From the NCBI RefSeq assembly GCF_016808335.1, contig NC_053153.1, positions 21,835,033-21,899,032 of the forward strand: a stretch of 64,000 nucleotides of DNA, given 5' to 3'. The translations under genes were made by a program, and so were the position numbers. This DNA comes from Panicum virgatum. Its lineage: Eukaryota; Streptophyta; Magnoliopsida; Poales; Poaceae. The notes below the pieces were generated by a model. It was not told the origin of the DNA, made no database searches, and was given only the letters and a program-made list of their open reading frames with translations. Positions 26,727 through 38,095 of the stretch are shown piece after piece; position 1 is the stretch's first letter, and each line of letters begins with the position of its first letter.

Positions 26727-27372
26727 ATGCGCCATCTTAGTGAAAAATGGAAAATGACACATACAAAACACACACGTGCCGGTTTAGATGATAACACGTT
26801 ATCAAAAACAAGTGCAAGAAAAAATAAATTTCTTGGCTCATCTAAACTAACCCAGATGATCAAAGTAACCCCAGCTCATCTTGCTTGAATAACCGCGCAC
26901 TGATGAGCAAAATAGCAATCCAAATGCACGCTGGTGCTGATAGCTAGACAATGATAAATGTTTCACATCAGAGACGAAACCTAACTGGCTGCGATTCCCT
27001 CGTAATCGGTCCTCTCGGTCGGAGAGGAGGCAGGAGCCCAGGAGTTCCTGGCTCTGTCCCGGCCCGCAGCACCAGTGGCAGGCTTGGCTCCGAGCGCTAG
27101 CTCGCTTGCTGGGCCGGCAAGTAGCTGCGGGCCCTACAAAAAATCATGTGAGAAAGCAAATCGGAAATTACTCAGAGTTAGTTAAGAATTCCGTAGAAGA
27201 AATCCTCTCCACGTGTTCACATCAAACGAGTTCAAACCATTTCATACGGCACGGAGAAAAACAACTAAGTGGTGGCCAGATTGCCGTCTCGGGTAATCAC
27301 ATCCATCAAACCATTCGGTACGTCATGTGCATCAACGCAAGTTCATACTAATGTAACAAGAGGAAAGATAAC
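26727..27372. other. Upstream region of the first kiwellin gene
   Basis: About 27180-27372 is closely matched by 34010-34198 upstream of the second kiwellin gene, including the phrases 'CGAGTTCAAACCAT', 'ACGGCACGGAGAAAAACAAC' and 'GATTGCCGTCTCGGGTA'. This is shared promoter sequence from the duplication. 26727-27180 has no supported gene. Confidence 0.6.
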
Positions 27373-27380
27373 TATATAAT
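27373..27380 (+). promoter_or_regulatory. TATA box of the first kiwellin gene
   Basis: TATATAAT lies 99 bp upstream of the chosen ATG. The same box in matching context precedes the second copy. Confidence 0.75.
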
Positions 27381-27478
27381 CTCATGCACGAAAAATCTCA
27401 AAGCATCAAGCAAACCAGAGCACAGGAAATAAGAGAAACAGAGAGAGCTTGAGCATTTCATTTTTCAGGGAAGCAAAG

Positions 27479-28042
27479 ATGGCCACAGCCAGAGCTGTAG
27501 CCACCATGGCGATCTTCCTCCTGATCGCGCTCTCCGCCTCCCACATGGCGTCCTCCCTCCGCCTTGGCGTGTGCCGCGCCAGCGGCTACCTCCCGGGAAG
27601 GTCCGGCAACTGCGAGAAGAGCAACGACCCGGACTGCTGCGAGGACGGCAAGATGTACCCGCAGTACCGGTGCTCGCCGCCGGTGACCGCGAGCACCAAG
27701 GCCGTGCTGACGCTCAACAGCTTCGAGAAGGGCAAGGATGGCGGCGGCCCGTCGGAGTGCGACAACGCCTACCACAGCGACGAGGAGAAGGTGGTGGCGC
27801 TCTCCACGGGGTGGTTCAACAACATGGCCCGCTGCGGCCACCGCATCAAGATCTCTGCGAATGGCAACTCCGTGTACGCCAAGGTGGTGGACGAGTGCGA
27901 CTCTGTGCACGGCTGCGACGACGAGCACAACTTTGAGCCACCCTGCGACAACAACATCGTCGACGCGTCGCCGGCGGTCTGGGACGCCCTGGGGCTCGAC
28001 CAGAGCGTCGGCATGGTGGACATCTCCTGGTCTGAGGAGTGA
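27479..28042 (+). CDS. Kiwellin / ripening-related secreted protein, copy 1, 187 aa
   Basis: Single-exon gene. Residues 1 to about 26 are a signal peptide ([20 protein letters not shown]...). The mature part has the kiwellin pattern with ten cysteines: '[11 protein letters not shown]', '[19 protein letters not shown]', '[20 protein letters not shown]', 'VVALSTGWF', 'RCGHRIKI', '[12 protein letters not shown]', and a C-terminal 'VGMVDISW'. Family members fold as a double-psi beta-barrel, are secreted to the apoplast, and at least one maize member binds and blocks a fungal chorismate-mutase effector; that role here is inference. An in-frame ATG ten codons upstream exists, but 27479 matches the start of the second copy. 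The mature protein differs from copy 2 at very few positions. Confidence 0.93.
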   Translation: MATARAVATMAIFLLIALSASHMASSLRLGVCRASGYLPGRSGNCEKSNDPDCCEDGKMYPQYRCSPPVTASTKAVLTLNSFEKGKDGGGPSECDNAYHSDEEKVVALSTGWFNNMARCGHRIKISANGNSVYAKVVDECDSVHGCDDEHNFEPPCDNNIVDASPAVWDALGLDQSVGMVDISWSEE

Positions 28043-28163
28043 GTGTCACTTGATGGTTGTGTCTGGTCTCTGTACAGTATGGTACGGTACGTACATGCCT
28101 TGTATGGATAGAGAGATTAGTAGTTGTGGCTCATTGCCTTATTCTGTATGCCATGATACTATA

Positions 28164-28171
28164 TGGAATAA
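28164..28171 (+). terminator. Likely polyadenylation signal of kiwellin copy 1
   Basis: GGAATAAA, about 125 bp past the stop codon. The same signal in the same context lies near 35001 in copy 2. Confidence 0.5.
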
Positions 28172-28268
28172 AAGGTGTAGTATAATTTTTTAAAGAATGG
28201 CAAGACATTTATCAAATATTGAAAGGTACCGTGCTCCTTTTCTACTAGGCACATTTCTAGCCCTAAAC

Positions 28269-28468
28269 ATTAATGCGTATTAAGTGTAGCTTAGCTGGTA
28301 AGATTTCTTGTGATGGATCTGCTACCTGAGTTCGAGTTCTTTACTTAACATACGTTCTCACATTTGGCTCAATCTCTCAGAGATGCTCACAGGGGTAGGG
28401 CTGTGTAATTGTATTCGTAGGCGTGACTGCGTGCATGTATATTAAGTGTCTGCATCTGTAATATGTTC
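28269..28468 (+). mobile_element. tRNA-derived SINE, copy in duplication unit 1
   Basis: The head has RNA polymerase III promoter-like boxes: box A-like 'TGTAGCTTAGCTGGTAAG' and box B-like 'GAGTTCGAGTTC'. The body is the familiar grass SINE wording: 'CTCAATCTCTCAGAGATGC', 'GGGGTAGGGCTG', 'GTGTCTGCATCTGTA'. A diverged copy occupies the equivalent place in unit 2, so the insertion predates the duplication. Borders are approximate. Confidence 0.7.
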
Positions 28469-28595
28469 AGCGAAAAGACTATGATATTATTCATTTTCCA
28501 TCCATCAACAGTTGAAATTTTTATTTTCAAATTTTGCGGAATCTTATAATGTTATTTTTTGTCAATGTGGGGATGTGGCAAGAGAGATAAGATAG

Positions 28596-31500
28596 GACAG
28601 CCGCCAGACCTATAGCCGCCGCATCACTGCCAGACCCTCCAACCTCCGCTCCCTCGGTCCCCCTCCTCTATCCTTCGGTGGCCTCGCCGCCGATAGGTGG
28701 AGGAGCGGGGACCTGTTCTTTCATAGATTTGTTTAGTTATCTTTAGGGTTTGGTTCTCCAGCGACATCGACGAGGTGGTGGCGACGATGATGCTTTGGAA
28801 TAAGGTCTCTCCGGTCTCTCTGTGACATTTCGAAAAATTTACCAAAATAAATCACGCGCTAAAAATAATTTTCAAAACTCTTTTCATCGTTGAGCTCAAT
28901 CATTCCTAAACCCCTGAGCCCCATTTCCCCGAAACATCCCCCATCGGATCTCTGTCCCGACACCCAATTTCCATCACCGTTCCACTTCCCCTTTTCTCCT
29001 CGCTCCGCGTGCGTCGCCGTCCGACCAGACGTCGCAGCGCGCGTGGCCGACCGGCCCCGCGGTCGCCGCCGCGAATATCGTCGGCGCTCTCTCTCTCTTT
29101 CCTTTTCTTTTTCTTTTTCCCTTTCTCCATTTTCCTTTTTTCCTCCTTCTCCTTCCTTCCTCCCTCTCCTCTGCCGCGCTCTCCCGCACGCTGCTCAGCC
29201 CGGCGCCGTCCACACACGCGCGTGCGTCTGCTCCCGGCCTCCCCTCCCCGGCGCCCTCCTCGCCTGCCCCGCACGCCGTGCCCCCATCCCTGCCCACGCG
29301 CGCGCCCCGGTCCACGCGCACCACGTGGCCGTGCTGCTCGCCGCGCCGCCCGGCCGCCTGCCCACGCGCTGCGCGCGCGCCCTGTGCGCAGCACGCGTTC
29401 CACGCGACCCAGAGGCTCGCCGCACCACCACCACCTTCCCGTGCCTCGCCTGGCCGCCTCGCCGCTTGCGCCGCCGAGCCGCACTGCGGAACAACAGCGC
29501 CGCCGCCTCGCCGCTCGAGCCTGCTCGGCGACAAGCACAGCACCCGGGGCCCTCCACGTGCCTGCACACCGCTAGGACCTGCCCGAGCCGTCGCCCCGCC
29601 GTGAATCACGCTGCCGTCGCGCCGTGACACCGAGCGCCATTAAGGCTCGCCGCACCGCTCGCCGGCCTCCGCCGCACCCCGCCCGTTCCACCGCCTTACA
29701 CCACCTATAAGTAGGCCTCCACGTCGCTCCCGAGCTCCACAACGCCGACCGCCACCTCTAGCCCTCCTTCCCAGCCCATAGAGCCGCCGCCACCACCATT
29801 GTCGCCCGCCTCCGCTGGCCGCCGTGGCCCGGCCGCCTCGTGCCACCTCTGCCCAAGGTAAGGGGCGCAATAGAATCCCCTCGCCCGGCGTCCCATTTTC
29901 CCCCTAGGCCTGGCCGCCGCCAGGCCCTGCAGCGCCACCGCTGCAACGGCCAGAGCCGCCCGCCGTGGCACCCCTCCTTGTGGAGCCCCTTTCTTGAAAT
30001 CGAGGGGGGGATTGAAGCCCCGCACCTCCCTGCCCCTTTTCCCCTCCTCCCGGCCGCCCCCGTGGCCCAGGCCGCCGGCGAGGACCACCGCCGGCGCCCA
30101 GGCACGCCTCCCCTATTTTGGTCGCGGGAGAGAGGAGGAAGAAGGGCAAATATGCCCAAAACCCCCTACCCTTTCCCTATTTTAATTAAGAGTCCTTCCA
30201 CTCTCAAGCCTTTTTGCAAAATAAACCCTCCCTTTTATTATATTCCAAAATAAACTCTTCCACCATATAACATTAATTCTAAATAACCCCTGACCTTTTT
30301 CAAAATAGCCCGGTTATTTTCTAAAAATTCCAATCAAGCCCTTGCTCTCTCAAAAATATTTACAAAGAGGCCCCTAAACCCCGGTTTAACCCTAACTACT
30401 CCTTTAACCTATCATTTAATGCGCCAAAAATCCTCCAATCGCCCCAAAACTTTACCACGCCTTTCATAACATAATTTTGGCTATGCTAATAGAAAATCAC
30501 CTAAAAATATTACTCCTATCCCCATATCTTAATTGTTTTCGATTCGATCTCATCGATAAAACCTTTATTTCTTTTTCTTGATTGTGTGCTTGCTTGTGTG
30601 CATCGTAGATCACGGTGTGAACGAGGGAGAACCCTTCGACGAGCAGTACTGCGAGCAAGCGAATGAGGACTAGTTCCGCGACCCCGAACCCGAAGGACAA
30701 TACCTCGATCAGGACTTCCTAGAAGGCCTTGAGAACGGCAAGTTCAATCTCATCCTTTGATGCATATTTTGTCCCAGTTTTATAAATACAACCTATTGGC
30801 CTGTTTTACAAAACTGCATATGTTTTGACTGCTGAAAACATGGTTGGATAGCCACCCCTTGATTTGTTATAACCATTAATTGACCACCTAGATTAATGTC
30901 TGAATATGATCTATTCTATTTGGATGTTAATCGCTGCTAGAATGCTTAGGACCTCGAACACAGTACAACTTATTTTATAAAAGGAAAATGTGTGAGTGTG
31001 TGGGAAGGAAAAATGTGAAATTTTCAAAAGATGAGTTAGATGGGATGGATGGCACTTATGTGTGAATTGTCGAATGGTGTGCTCGTACCTGTGTGTTAGA
31101 CCAAGGTTGGGAGATATCCATCTCGTCACAATTAAGGACCGAGTTGGTGTGTCATCTTGCCTAACTCTACCATCGTGCAAACCACTCGACCGTTGTATGG
31201 GCAACGGCTTAGCATAAATCCCACTAGTTAATCTGATAGCCATCAGGAGAGCTGAGAGCAACGGGTAATCAAGGAGAAGGGATAAGCTCTGTGTGACTTA
31301 TGCCCCGGTTAAACCTCGGTGATAGGTCGATGGCCCCTTGGTGGATCCCGTGGTGGCTAGTCAGGTCTAGCTAAGGTGGGTAATGGCTTTGTTGGGATCT
31401 GCACCGATACTAAGGTGATCATGTTGTGGTACCCCGCTTGTGGGTAAAGTTGCACACCTCTGCAGAGTTAAAATCTATTCGAATAGCCGTGTCCATGGTA

Positions 31501-32722
31501 CTGGGCGAGTTACGGTTTGGTCACACAACTAGTATTTCTTCTGAGAATGGATGGGTTGGCGTGAGTCGTTTTGGAAAAGTGTCCGGCAGTTGTGCCGTGT
31601 GCTACGGCGGATGAGAAGTCTGATAGCAATCTAAAACTGGGATCATATGTGGATCAACCCCACGTATTACTCAGTACAAGATAATTGCTTTTGAAAACCA
31701 TTTTCTTTCAAATAAACCCCTGCATAAAAATTAGCTTTCCGCAAATTAAACCCTAGCCTTATCCTTAATTTACCTGGTGCATTATAATTCTGTTTATACC
31801 CCCTCCGTGAGTGTGGTTGGACTTGCTGAGTACGTTTGTACTCATCCCATTCTTAATTTTTACAGAGGAAGATCCAGACTTCGTTCCCGAAGACGTTGAG
31901 TAGGGGTCCGTCCTGCACCCAACCTTGCCTGTGGATATGGTCACCCACAAGAAACTCCGTATGCCGCAAGACTCTGATGTCCTCTATGTATTTAATATTA
32001 TTGTATGAGTTTTAGTTGTTATTCTCGCGATAGTGGCGCTTCACTGCCCATTACCGCGTAGAGTTGTACGGTGATGTACCATCTGATGTAATAAATGTGT
32101 TATCAGCCTCCTGGGACTGATATTGTATCACATTTAAGTCTTCTCTTATGAGGGGACGCTTCACTCTCCCTGCCTCGACGACGTCCGTTCCAGCACCGAC
32201 GATGGCCACATGAGAGTTAGTTCTGCCATATCTGAAGGTTCTCTCCAGATCTTTGCAGTTAGTGTGTCAGTCAGGAGATGCAATTGGTTGTCCTGTGTTG
32301 TGGCGACTTCGACCTGTTCTTTGGATATATTCTGCATCAAGATCTGGTTTCTTCAACCCTCTATTTTGGTGGTGAAGGATTGCAAGCCTGTGCTGCTTGA
32401 GGTGTTCCTCCGGCCGATGTTCTTTCTGCGGTTACTAGATCTCGTTGTAAGCAGCAAATGGTTTTTGCGGTCTTCAAAGCCTTGTGTGTGGCGATGACGT
32501 TTGCAGGTGTCCCTTTCCCTTACTGTCGTTTCAGTGCATTTTTTTAAAGCTCCGGTGGACGACGAACAATCAGATGAAGAAGACGACCAGAGATCTCTTC
32601 AGTGCAATTTTATTTTCTTTATATCGTCTTGTGTCAAATTGTCCTTCTATTGTACTACCAATTATTTTCCTTAATATGAATCAGATATGAGACACCTTTT
32701 TGGTGTCTTACTAAAAAAAAGG
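28596..32722 (+). mobile_element. Non-LTR retroposon with short poly(A), split by a nested solo LTR
   Basis: Outer pieces are 28596-28820 and 32164-32722, about 780 bp once the nested LTR is removed. Perfect 12-base target duplications GAGATAAGATAG flank it (28584-28595 and 32723-32734), and the right end has an A run at 32713-32720. The paralogous site near 35410 is uninterrupted, so it is a true insertion absent from unit 2. The left end is a GC-rich leader; no reverse transcriptase is present. It is a non-autonomous LINE-mobilised unit or an old retroposed transcript; I cannot name the family. Confidence 0.8.
28821..32163 (+). mobile_element. Solo LTR of a long-LTR Ty3/gypsy element, nested
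   Basis: It begins TGTGACATTT and ends GGGGACGCTTCA (TG...CA), with perfect 5-base target duplications CTCTC (28816-28820 and 32164-32168). Removing it restores continuous retroposon sequence. It is 3343 bp with no gag/pol frame and no internal LTR pair, hence a solo LTR. A TATA box (CTATAAGTAGG, about 29705) follows a GC-rich stretch. The large Pro/Arg-rich frames at 28890-30253 are spurious. Length and layout suggest a Tekay/RIRE3-like lineage (inference). Confidence 0.85.
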
Positions 32723-33040
32723 GAGATAAGATAGTATTGTAGTCCTTTACAAAGCTATCTTCAAAACTTCGGGTTTCTTTTTCTGACATGTTATGGGATA
32801 TATGTGGCATATATATTTTTACATATAAATTTGAAATCAATTGTGACACAAGATAATAAAAAAATATCACATGCTAACAAGGCATGATATACGAAAATGA
32901 TTTTGCCTATTCGCTTGAAAAATTACAAGTTTGTGAAGTGGTCTAGCTTCAATTTGGGAAGATACATCTAAGAAAGAAAAGGCGGTGGTTCGTGGAGAGC
33001 GAGCCTTTGACGGAGCGAGCCACCTCCCGCGTACAGTGAT

Positions 33041-33119
33041 CGGATTTACGATCAGAACCGTCACACTAGATTTACGATCGAAACCGTCACACCGGATTTA
33101 CGGTCAGAACCGTCACACC
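33041..33119. repeat. Three tandem 26-bp units, duplication unit 1
   Basis: The unit is built on GGATTTACGATCAGAACCG followed by TCACACC, repeated three times with few changes. The matching array is at 36081-36159. The region has no recognisable coding content. Confidence 0.8.
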
Positions 33120-34198
33120 AGCCTTTGCTGCAGTGAGCCGAAGATGTCGGATCCACTCGACGAGCTCTCCTCTCCCCGCCGAGCCAGCACCTTTGCCCCC
33201 CAAGGCTGGGGATGACTGGGCACCGCCACATTGCCCGGCGAGGGATGTCCGGAGCGGCGCGTAGACGAACCCGCATGTCTCGCTCCATGTACTCGGTACG
33301 GTACTAATCAAAGTAGCTACGATGATGCATTGCAAGCGGTGGTTCTGCAGGCGAGGCGAGGATTGGAGTGGGAGTCCGATCGGAGACACTGTCTGTCTGT
33401 CTTGCGTGCGCGGTACGCGAGAAGTGATCGGTGAAAGTGCAAAGACCCAGCAAGCTTGTCAGTCGCATGCACTGTGCGCGACTGCACGCACGTACGCGCG
33501 CGCGCCACCGCATGCATGCATGCTTTGTGCTGTATGCACACGTGATGATCACACACGCGTATATATACGTTTGCATGACCTATAAGCTCCGCAGACGAAG
33601 TTAAAATCAAACTTTTCTCAACTTAAGTTAATGCCATGTCATCGAACCACAATTTAAGTTAATGTTAAAAAAGTTGTTCTCATAGTTGACGGTTGAGAAG
33701 TGAAATGTTGCGCCGCGTAGCAAGGTTTAAAAACCACACTCGGCCTGCCCGGAGTGTAAAATGGGCTCCGGAGAATTAGTCAATTAGACACTGCATGTGC
33801 CGATGCAACTAGAAGGGCCGAACAGAAATTGTTCTACAGCATGGTGAGGAGCAGCTTGTTATTATCATGTAGCCTATGTACATCCCAGTCCCAGGTTGCT
33901 GTGTAGAACAAAATGCGTGGATTGGGTTGTGTTGGACAAAAAGCCGCAACTCCAAAATTCTTCGAGATTTTCGATTTACCAATTTGAATATGAAATTAAC
34001 CTTTGCGGATCCCCCACGTTGCTGTGTAGAACAAATCCTCTCAACGTGTTCACGTCAAGCGAGTTCAAACCATACATACGGCACGGAGAAAAACAACTAG
34101 TTGGCCGGATTGCCGTCTCGGGTACGTCAATTCAAACCATTCGGCACGTCATGTGCATCAGCGCAAGTTCATACGAATGTAACAAGCGGAAAGACCAG
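33120..34198. other. Junction of the two duplication units and second kiwellin promoter
   Basis: 33120-33590 closes unit 1; its last phrases (GTTTGCATGACCTA, near 33570) recur near 36866 at the end of unit 2. 33600-34000 is unmatched spacer. 34010-34198 is the duplicated promoter. No other gene is seen. Confidence 0.55.
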
Positions 34199-34206
34199 TA
34201 TATAAT
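34199..34206 (+). promoter_or_regulatory. TATA box of the second kiwellin gene
   Basis: TATATAAT, 110 bp upstream of the ATG, in the same context as in copy 1. Confidence 0.75.
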
Positions 34207-34308
34207 CCCATGCACGACTAATCTCAAAGCAGCAAGCAAACCAGAGCACAGGGCATAGCACAAAAACAGAGAGAGTTTAAGCATTTCATTTTTCAGGGAA
34301 TCAAAAAG

Positions 34309-34884
34309 ATGGTCACTGCCAGAGCTGCAGCCACCATGGCGATGTTCCTCCTGGTCGCGCTCTCCGCGTCCCACATGGTGTCCTCTCTTCGCCTCGCCGC
34401 CGGCCTCGGCGTGTGCCGCGCCAGTGGCTACCTCCCCGGCCAGTCCGGCAACTGCGAGAAGAGCAACGACCCGGACTGCTGCGAGGACGGCAAGATGTAC
34501 CCGCAGTACCGGTGCTCGCCGCCGGTGACCGCGAGCACCAAGGCCGTGCTGACGCTCAACAGCTTCGAGAAGGGCAAGGACGGGGGCGGCCCGTCGGAGT
34601 GCGACAACGCCTACCACAGCGACGAGGAGAAGGTGGTGGCGCTCTCCACAGGGTGGTTCAGCAACATGGCGCGCTGCGGCCACCGCATCAAGATCTCTGC
34701 GAATGGCAACTCCGTGTACGCCAAGGTGGTGGACGAGTGCGACTCCGTGCACGGCTGCGACGACGAGCACAACTTCGAGCCGCCCTGCGACAACAACATC
34801 GTCGACGCCTCGCCGGCGGTCTGGGACGCCCTGGGGCTCGACCAGAGCGTCGGCATGGTGGACATCACCTGGTCTGAGGAGTGA
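34309..34884 (+). CDS. Kiwellin / ripening-related secreted protein, copy 2, 191 aa
   Basis: Paralogue of 27479-28042, single exon, same signal peptide plus ten-cysteine kiwellin architecture. By direct reading it differs from copy 1 by about eight substitutions, five of them in the signal peptide, plus four extra residues (AAGL) just before 'GVCRASG'. In the mature part the changes are Arg/Gln in 'LPG(R/Q)SGN', Asn/Ser in 'GWF(N/S)NM' and Ser/Thr in 'VD(I)(S/T)W'. All cysteines are kept, so both should fold alike. Promoter, 5' leader and 3' flank are also duplicated, which suggests similar expression (inference). Secretion and defence or ripening role are as for copy 1. Confidence 0.93.
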   Translation: MVTARAAATMAMFLLVALSASHMVSSLRLAAGLGVCRASGYLPGQSGNCEKSNDPDCCEDGKMYPQYRCSPPVTASTKAVLTLNSFEKGKDGGGPSECDNAYHSDEEKVVALSTGWFSNMARCGHRIKISANGNSVYAKVVDECDSVHGCDDEHNFEPPCDNNIVDASPAVWDALGLDQSVGMVDITWSEE

Positions 34885-35117
34885 GTGTCATTTGATAGTT
34901 GTGTCTGGTCTCTGCACAGTATGGTACGTACATGCCTTGTATGGATAGAGAGATTAGTAGTCGTGGCTCATTGCATTATCCTGTATAGCATGATACTATA
35001 TGGAATAAAAGGTATAGTATATTTTTTAAAAGAATGGCAAGACATTTGTCAAATTTTGGAAGGTACCGTGCTTCCTTTCTACCAGGCACATTTCTAGCCC
35101 TTAAAATCAATGTGTAT

Positions 35118-35312
35118 TAAGTGTAACTTAGCTAGTAAGGTTTCATGTGTGATTGATCTGCCCCCCATAAGATCGAGTTCTCGACTCAACATACGTGCTC
35201 GCATTCAGCTCAATCTCTCGGAGATACTCGTAGGGGTAGGGCTGCATGATTGTATTCGTAAGGGTGAGTGCGTGCATGTATATAAGTGTCTGCATCTGTA
35301 CTATGTTCAGAA
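35118..35312 (+). mobile_element. tRNA-derived SINE, copy in duplication unit 2
   Basis: Counterpart of 28269-28468, at the same distance past the kiwellin stop, with a decayed box A (TGTAACTTAGCTAGTAAG) and the same 'GGGGTAGGGCTG' and 'GTGTCTGCATCTGTA' body. Confidence 0.65.
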
Positions 35313-35690
35313 GACTATGATATCATTCATTTTTCAGCCATCAACAGTTAAACTTTTTTATTTTCAAAATTTGCGGAATTTTATAATGGTATTTTTTTGT
35401 CAATGTGGAGATGTGGAAAGGGAGATAAGATAGTATTGTAGTTCTTTACAAAGCTATCTTTAAAACTTTGGGTTTCTTTTTGACATATGTTCAGCGAAAA
35501 GACTATGATATCATTCATTTTCCAGCCATCATCAGTTGAACTTTTTTATTTTCAAATTTTGCGGAATTTTATAATGTTATTTTTTGTCAATGTGGAGACG
35601 TGGCAAGGGAGATAAGATAGTATTTTAGTCCTTTACAAAGCTATCTTCAAAACTTTGGGTTTTTCCCTGACGTGTTATGGGATATATGTG
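35308..35690. repeat. Local tandem duplication, about 180-bp unit, two copies
   Basis: The stretch running from 'TGTTCAG..AAGACTATGATAT' to 'CTTTACAAAGCTATCTT' occurs at about 35308-35475 and again at about 35489-35650. Unit 1 has the same stretch once, split by the retroposon. So unit 2 gained a local extra copy, or unit 1 lost one. Confidence 0.7.
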
Positions 35691-36080
35691 GCATAAATAG
35701 TTTTACATATTAATTTGAAATCAAATGTGACACAGGATAAAAAAATTATCACATGCTAACACGTGACGTCAAGGCATGATATACAAAAAAGATTTTGCCT
35801 ATTCGCTTGAAAGATAACAAGTTTGTGAGGTGGTCTAGCTTCTGTTTGGGAAGATACATCTAAGATTGTGAGAAATCATTCGAAAAACAGGGCTCATTCT
35901 ACATGTTCTTAAGGGGGTTATTATTAGCACACTATCATAGTAAGTCTATTATTTTCTGTTGAAATGACTGCTCTAATACGTCTGTGTGGCGCCATGGCGA
36001 GCAATAAAAAGAAACAAAAGGTGGTGGTTCGATTGAGAGCGAGCCCTTGACGGAGCGAGCCACCTTCCGCGTACAGCGGC

Positions 36081-36159
36081 CGGATTTACGATCAGGACCG
36101 TCACACCAAATTTATGATCGAAACCGTCACATCGGATTTACGGTCAGGACCGTCACACC
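36081..36159. repeat. Three tandem 26-bp units, duplication unit 2
   Basis: Counterpart of 33041-33119, with the same three-unit order and minor substitutions (ATCAGGACCG in place of ATCAGAACCG). Confidence 0.8.
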
Positions 36160-37050
36160 AGCCTTTGCTGCAGTGAGCCGAAGATGTCGGATCCAGTCGA
36201 CGAGCTCTCCTCCCCGCCGAGCCAGCACCTTTGCCCCCAAGGCTGGGGATGACTGGGCACCGCCACATTGCCCGGCGAGGGATGTCCGGAGCGGCGCGTA
36301 GATGAACCCGCGTTTGTCGCTCGATCTTCTCGGTGTGGTACTAATCAAAGTAGCTACGATGATGCATTGCAAGCAGACAAGCGGTGGTTCTGCAGGCGAG
36401 GCGAGGCGAGGATTGGAGTGGGAGTCCGATCGGAGACACTGTCTGTCTGTCTTGCGTGCGCGGTACACGAGAAGAGATCAGGGGCGCGCGTCGGGTGGGG
36501 GGGCCGAGCCGGCTGAGACATGACGCGCGTCCGCACCGCGAGGCCGCGCAGTTATATACTCTACGGAGTAGTACGTACGCGTACGCGTTCTAGACCGTAG
36601 ACGAGACGGACACGGACTCCATGAAGGACGGCCGGGTCCGGACCAGTATCTTGTGTGTGTAAATGGAACGTAACGCCGCGCACGGGGCCACCTTCGTCAA
36701 TCGTCATCATGCATCGATCATCACGCGGCCCTGCACCGTCGTCCTCACGAGTAGAATGAAGCGATCGGTGAGAGTGCAAAGACCCAGCAAGCTTGTCTGT
36801 CACGTGCACTGTGCGCGACTGCACACGTGATGCATGATCACACACACGCGTGAATATACGTACGTTTGCATGACCTAAGCTAGCTCTGCTGGGGTTTCAC
36901 AGATCACCGGTCAAAGACAAGACGCAGCATGCATGTAATTAGCCGACGCGTTCGAGTACGTAGTCGGCGGTCAGCGGGAGCAGAGCCGGCAGCCGGGAGG
37001 TTTACCTGCGCACACTGCATGCAGTGACTCAGTGAGCCGGCGGATCGGGC
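36160..37050. other. End of duplication unit 2 and spacer
   Basis: Matches 33120-33590 except for about 290 bp (roughly 36480-36770) that unit 1 lacks. 37043-37050 (GATCGGGC) is the left target duplication of the next element. No gene seen. Confidence 0.55.
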
Positions 37051-38095
37051 TATAGATGTCCATGCAGCCCGCAGCCCATTAGCCCGTCCGAAGCACGGCG
37101 ATTTTGGCCCGGCCCAAGCACGGCCCGGCCCGGTCCAAACCGTGCCCGGGCTGGCCCGGCCCGCTCCCCATGCCCGGGCTTGGGCCGTCACCCCAGCCCG
37201 TGGGCTGGCACAGCTCGGCACGAAGTTAGCAGGCCGGCCCGGTAACGGCCCGCTAACTCCAGCGCCCCGCTCCCCCTCCCTTGCCCCCGTGAAGATCCGC
37301 TGCCCGCCCGCCCCCTCCCCCCCGCGCAGATCCGCCGCCCCTCCCCCAGCGCAGCACCAGCACCCCACCCGCCTGGCCGCCTCCCTCGAACGCCGGGGGC
37401 CAGCGCCCCGCTCCCCCTCCCCTGCCCCCATGAAGATCCACCGCCCGCCCGCCCCCTCCCCCCTCCGCGCAGATCCGCCGCCCCTCCCCCCAGCGCAGCA
37501 CCAGCACCCCACCCGCCTGGCCGCCTCCCTCGAACGCCGGCGGCCAGCGCCCCGCTCCCCCTCCCCTGCCCCCGTGAAGATCCGCCGCCCGCTCGCCCCC
37601 TCCCCCCTCCGCGCAGATTCGCCGCCCCTCCCCCTCCACCCTCCAGGGCTCCAGATCCGCGCGCGTTCAGCATGGATGGCGAGCTGCACCCCGCGGCGCC
37701 CTTCACCTCGCCGCTGCGACCGCGAGTCTGCGACCGGCAGCAGCGAGACGCCAAGACCGCGACCCCACCGGCCCGCCCCCCGCCACTTCCTCTCCTTGCC
37801 GGCTCGCGCCCTCCCGCTCTCTGCGATTCTCTGCCGCCGTCGCCGGTCCGCCGCCCCTCCCACGGCCTACTACCGGCACCCCCTTCGTGGGCCGCGGGGG
37901 GCCCGAGCCCGACAAGTAGGCCGGCCCGGCACGAAACTGGCCCACGGGCCCGTGCTTGGGCCGTCGGGGAAGCCCGTGGGCTGACCCGGCACGGCCCGCT
38001 AAGAAGTAGGGCCGGGCCAGGCACGGCCCGGAGATGACCGGGCCAGGGCGGGCCCGGGCGCGGGCCGGGCCGGGCGGCCCGAATGGCCATCTATA
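37051..38095. mobile_element. GC-rich hAT-like non-autonomous element with internal tandem repeats
   Basis: Termini are inverted: TATAGATGTCCATGCAGCCCG at the left and, on the other strand, TATAGATGGCCATTCGGGCCG at the right. Perfect 8-base direct repeats GATCGGGC flank it (37043-37050 and 38096-38103), as for hAT elements. Subterminal parts are rich in GGCCCGGC/GCCCGGGC motifs. The centre (37261 to about 37640) holds nearly three tandem units with periods of 141 and 144 bp. These produce a repetitive Pro/Arg-rich frame (37142-37984) that I regard as spurious. Confidence 0.85.

Noticed and set aside
27458..27928. Antisense frames across the kiwellin genes (also 34132-34770)
   Set aside because: Shadows of the GC-rich sense coding sequence, conserved only because the genes are duplicates.
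28269..28340. Possible tRNA gene (A and B box-like sequences)
   Set aside because: No cloverleaf can be drawn and the following body matches a SINE, which carries tRNA-like promoter boxes.
28890..30253. Large overlapping Pro/Arg-rich open frames on both strands (up to 245 codons)
   Set aside because: They lie inside the solo LTR, overlap each other in most frames, and are explained by GC-rich composition lacking stop codons.
37142..38090. Repetitive 280-319-codon frames on both strands
   Set aside because: They arise from the GC-rich tandem repeat inside a hAT-like element; no domain, promoter or splice signal.
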